A stretch of DNA of 35,087 bases, taken from the NCBI GenBank assembly GCA_043787975.1, contig JAYVUK010000086.1, positions 1 to 35,087 of the forward strand, written 5' to 3'. The position numbers were made by a program, and so were the translations under genes. Below are positions 32,967 to 35,087 of the stretch, one piece after another. The notes beneath the pieces were generated by a model. The model made no database searches and was not told where the DNA came from. It worked only from the letters and a program-made list of their open reading frames with translations. This DNA comes from JAPLDA01 sp043787975 (lineage in GTDB: Bacteria > Bacteroidota > Bacteroidia > AKYH767-A > 2013-40CM-41-45). Positions within the stretch are counted from its first letter, which is position 1, and every line of letters starts with the position of its first letter.

Positions 32967-33006
32967 TACCATAACAATAAAAAGCATTAACAACCTTGTT
33001 ATGGTA
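32967..33006 (+). repeat. Inverted repeat covering the start codon of the 106-aa frame
   Basis: Perfect 11-bp arms TACCATAACAA (32967-32977) and TTGTTATGGTA (32996-33006) with an 18-bp loop. The right arm includes the ATG at 33001. Confidence 0.75.
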
Positions 33007-33321
33007 CAACAATTTTATTATCGAGAATTTTCATCGATGCAGAGACGTGTAGAAAGATTCTTAAGAAGAACCAGTCGGTTGCGCGTGATCCATAAGGAAG
33101 AAAATGTTTTCAGGAATCGTGTCGAATATTCACTGGAGCTCCGGTGGTCGCTGTTGAATATGATTATGAATACCAAATCGATAAACCTCGTTGTTGAAAA
33201 GATCGATGATTCAGTCACCCGATTAGAATTGAGCGCATCTCCAAAATGGAAACAAGTAAATAAATTTTTCCCTTCTTCTTTGTCTAACAAATTTCTTAAC
33301 AACCTTACATTTCTTTTCTGA
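33001..33321 (+). CDS. Hypothetical basic protein, 106 aa
   Basis: Not recognised. The N-terminal third is strongly basic (MVQQFYYREFSSMQRRVERF, then RRTSR), followed by alternating polar/hydrophobic stretches that could be beta strands (RNRVEYSLELRWSLL, INLVVEKIDDSVTRLELSAS). There is no signal peptide, membrane helix or cysteine. Codon use is not clearly unlike that of the neighbours, and an antisense frame of 130 codons (33018-33410) overlaps it, so coding status is uncertain. Its start lies in a hairpin arm and no promoter of the local type is seen at the right distance. It may be a real small protein or a remnant. Confidence 0.4.
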   Translation: MVQQFYYREFSSMQRRVERFLRRTSRLRVIHKEENVFRNRVEYSLELRWSLLNMIMNTKSINLVVEKIDDSVTRLELSASPKWKQVNKFFPSSLSNKFLNNLTFLF

Positions 33322-33460
33322 AATGCACACGAGTAATTTATTAATTTTTCTACGCATGATTCGATCATCATTTCCTGTTTTTTAAGTGTACTTAATTCAT
33401 GCTTTTGCATGTATCACCGAATAGCTGTCATACATTTTATAAGAGACTTTAATTTATTGA

Positions 33461-33497
33461 TAACGATAAACTACCGTTTGTCGTTACGATTTTTTTA
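33461..33497 (+). terminator. Intrinsic terminator downstream of the 106-aa frame
   Basis: Stem TAACGATAAAC / GTTTGTCGTTA (one wobble, loop TACC) and a run of seven or more T after three bases. Confidence 0.65.
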
Positions 33498-33585
33498 TTT
33501 AAGTATTGAAATTCCCATGGTAAGGCGATGGGATTAAGTCAAAAAAACCTAGAGAAAAATAATCGAATATTTCAGGATGATACTT

Positions 33586-33617
33586 AAAAGCCATCTTTCA
33601 AGGTGGCTTTTGCTTTT
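33586..33617 (+). terminator. Second terminator, similar to the one at 1190
   Basis: Stem AAAAGCCATCTT / AAGGTGGCTTTT with one wobble and a T-rich tail. The sequence resembles the terminator at 1190-1222. It follows another terminator by less than 100 bp with no gene between. Confidence 0.75.
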
Positions 33618-33720
33618 GTACAATTCACCGATTATTCAGGCGTATTGATTTATTTGTCATCAAGATCGAATACCGATCAAAAACCATCCACATAACAAAA
33701 ACGTCAGTTCGTAGAATTTT

Positions 33721-33752
33721 TTTGATATTACACTAATCTTTTTTTACATTTG
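33721..33752 (+). promoter_or_regulatory. Consensus promoter upstream of the last gene
   Basis: TTTG (33721-33724), a 20-bp spacer, TACATTTG (33745-33752): an exact match to the Bacteroidota consensus. If it drives the gene at 34066, the leader is about 300 nt; a -7 box at 33863-33870 would give about 190 nt. Confidence 0.65.
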
Positions 33753-34065
33753 TAATGCTAATGATTTTATAATATACATAAAATAGTTTAGATGCGGATA
33801 AAAATTATGGAGGATTTATCGATTTAATTTTGCAATAATCATTGTTATTAATGTTTTTTTTATACTTTTGTGTTATTAATTAAACAAAACAGAATTTATT
33901 AGACGATGTTAAAAGTTTATTATCGCATGAACAGATTTTGGTTATCACAACATTTGACTGAAAATTCGAAATATTTTATACAAAAATTCAAACATAACTA
34001 AGAAAATAAATATCTTCCAAAAAACCATCATTCAAAAAAAACAAATAATAGAAAATTAAAACTAC

Positions 34066-35087
34066 ATGAAAACAACATTAACAAATCTATTACGCAAAGC
34101 GTGTTTACTAATTTGTTTTGCATTGATGTCAACTGCAGGGTTCTCTCAAACCCACTTGACATTCACTTTAACAAATTGCTCATCGACAACCACTACGGTA
34201 TCGTACGATTTGTTTCTGACCAATGATGGAACTTCACAGATTAAATTGGGTGGGTGTTCTTGGGGTGTTAATTATGCTGCTGCCATTTTAAATGCCGGTG
34301 TTCCAGGTACTGGTGCTTATGCATTTGTGGCAGGCTCGAAGGATCCTTTACTCTCACAACCTGGCTTTACTACAAATGCTTACACAACTCAACATACACT
34401 TACAACACATCATTTGCGAATTACTGAAAGCCCTGTTGTAGAGGGAAGTGCGCCTACATTACCTACAGGTGTTGCTGTAAAAGTAGGAAGATTTACATTT
34501 ACAAATACGACTACATGGGCTGCGAACAGTAACCCTGCTTTTGCGCTTCAAATGGCGTCAGGTGGTGGCTTAACACAATGTATTGCGACATCTTTTGTGG
34601 ATGGAAATACGGTTTCGCAGGCCATCAGTGCCACAAATAGTAACGCAACAGGTGTTGTTTCCTGTTCAATTGTACTTAATCCTACTGTTAGTTGTGCTCT
34701 CACTGCCTCAATTAGCAATAACACTGCTCCTGTCTGTCTTGGAGGAACTAACGGTAGTGTTCAGGTTACTTTAACAGGTGCGGATGCAACATCTACAGGT
34801 ACATACTCTTTGGATGGAGGCGCTGCTACACCTTATTCTACGAATCCATTTACTATTTCAAATCTTTCTGCAGCTGCTCACAACGTTATTGTAACAAACT
34901 CAGCCGTTCCTACTCCATGTGTTTCCAATACAGCTCCATGGACAACCTCTCCTGGAGCAGATCCGAATGATGGGAATGTTTGTACTACGGATGCTTGTGA
35001 TAATATTACAGGTGTATCCCATACTCCTTTAACAAACACAGGTGGTGGTGCAAGTGATGGTTTGGCTTGTACGCAAGATAATTGTGC
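34066..35087 (+). CDS. Large Thr/Asn-rich secreted repeat protein, 3' end outside window (partial)
   Basis: The first 340 codons of a frame that runs off the window. Signal peptide MKTTLTNLLRKACLLICFAL continues to TAGFSQ, with cleavage after FSQ. The first mature domain (about 29-205) is a beta-rich, Thr/Asn-rich unit (THLTFTLTNCSSTTTTVSYD). A SprB-like unit follows (ISNNTAPVCLGGTNGSVQVT ... AHNVIVTN, about 222-285). After that begins a Cys repeat, DGNVCTTDACDNITGVSHTP and SDGLACTQDNC, of the DxNxCTTDxC type found in tandem in very large Bacteroidota surface proteins. It is likely T9SS-exported and much longer than seen. Codons favour GGT, ACA and ACT more than the housekeeping genes here, consistent with a repeat-rich accessory gene. 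Confidence 0.85.
   Translation, partial: MKTTLTNLLRKACLLICFALMSTAGFSQTHLTFTLTNCSSTTTTVSYDLFLTNDGTSQIKLGGCSWGVNYAAAILNAGVPGTGAYAFVAGSKDPLLSQPGFTTNAYTTQHTLTTHHLRITESPVVEGSAPTLPTGVAVKVGRFTFTNTTTWAANSNPAFALQMASGGGLTQCIATSFVDGNTVSQAISATNSNATGVVSCSIVLNPTVSCALTASISNNTAPVCLGGTNGSVQVTLTGADATSTGTYSLDGGAATPYSTNPFTISNLSAAAHNVIVTNSAVPTPCVSNTAPWTTSPGADPNDGNVCTTDACDNITGVSHTPLTNTGGGASDGLACTQDNC

Larger units (their letters stand above)
33322..34065. other. AT-rich gap before the last gene: hairpins, terminators and a promoter
   Basis: A 744-bp region without a credible gene. It holds a small hairpin CATGC-TTTT-GCATG (about 33400-33413), two intrinsic terminators (33461-33497, 33586-33617) and then a very AT-rich stretch. 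In that stretch lie one full promoter (33721-33752) and a second -7 box TACTTTTG (33863-33870). Confidence 0.7.

Noticed and set aside
33018..33410. 130-codon frame on the minus strand opposite the 106-aa frame
   Set aside because: It has no family resemblance, an ordinary antisense composition and no promoter. The plus-strand frame looks slightly better, although that one is itself uncertain.

Overview
The window is chromosomal DNA from a member of the Bacteroidota, probably a free-living relative of the Chitinophagales/Sphingobacteriales. The evidence is gene content: a type B T9SS C-terminal sorting domain with SprB-type repeats, a long NusB, the nusB/DUF1573/yajC/YbbR-like/coaE run, leucine dehydrogenase, and Bacteroidota-type promoters (TTTG, 19-21 bp, TAnnTTTG). 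Base composition is low-GC. No tRNA, rRNA, CRISPR array, transposase or phage gene was seen.

Layout. 1-1144 (minus): 5' part of a secreted protein cut by the window edge. 1318-4260: proton-translocating transhydrogenase in three genes (pntAA, pntAB, pntB). 4328-7906: class III aminotransferase, overlapping response regulator, histidine kinase and a small secreted Lys-rich protein. 8007-8438: GNAT acetyltransferase. 8446-18472 (minus): ABC exporter half, gyrA, a TPR protein, an M16 peptidase and a second, paralogous TPR protein. 18582-26332 (plus): leucine dehydrogenase, nusB, DUF1573 lipoprotein, yajC, YbbR-like protein, coaE, ligase-associated-type exonuclease, META-like protein and nnr. A bidirectional terminator then separates nnr from a cold-shock gene. 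26841-29171: large T9SS substrate; 29187-31304 (minus): prolyl oligopeptidase. 31305-35087 is sparse, AT-rich and accessory in character: a DUF2625 protein, a possible 106-aa protein, several hairpins and terminators without clear genes, and the start of a large Thr-rich surface protein cut by the window edge.

How the genes work together. Most of the window is housekeeping: NADPH supply (Pnt) and NAD(P)H repair (Nnr), CoA synthesis (CoaE), DNA topology (GyrA), transcription antitermination (NusB), Sec secretion (YajC) and envelope functions. The least ordinary feature is in the gaps between co-directional genes. At least eight of these gaps hold short stretches built from words of constant length (7 or 8 bp) that keep fixed letters at fixed positions. 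The actual word differs from gap to gap. The words often form inverted arms and fill the space from the stop codon of one gene to the promoter or start codon of the next. Their shared architecture with unrelated sequence is the best candidate here for something undescribed. A second candidate is a possible orphan transcript at about 31493-31770.
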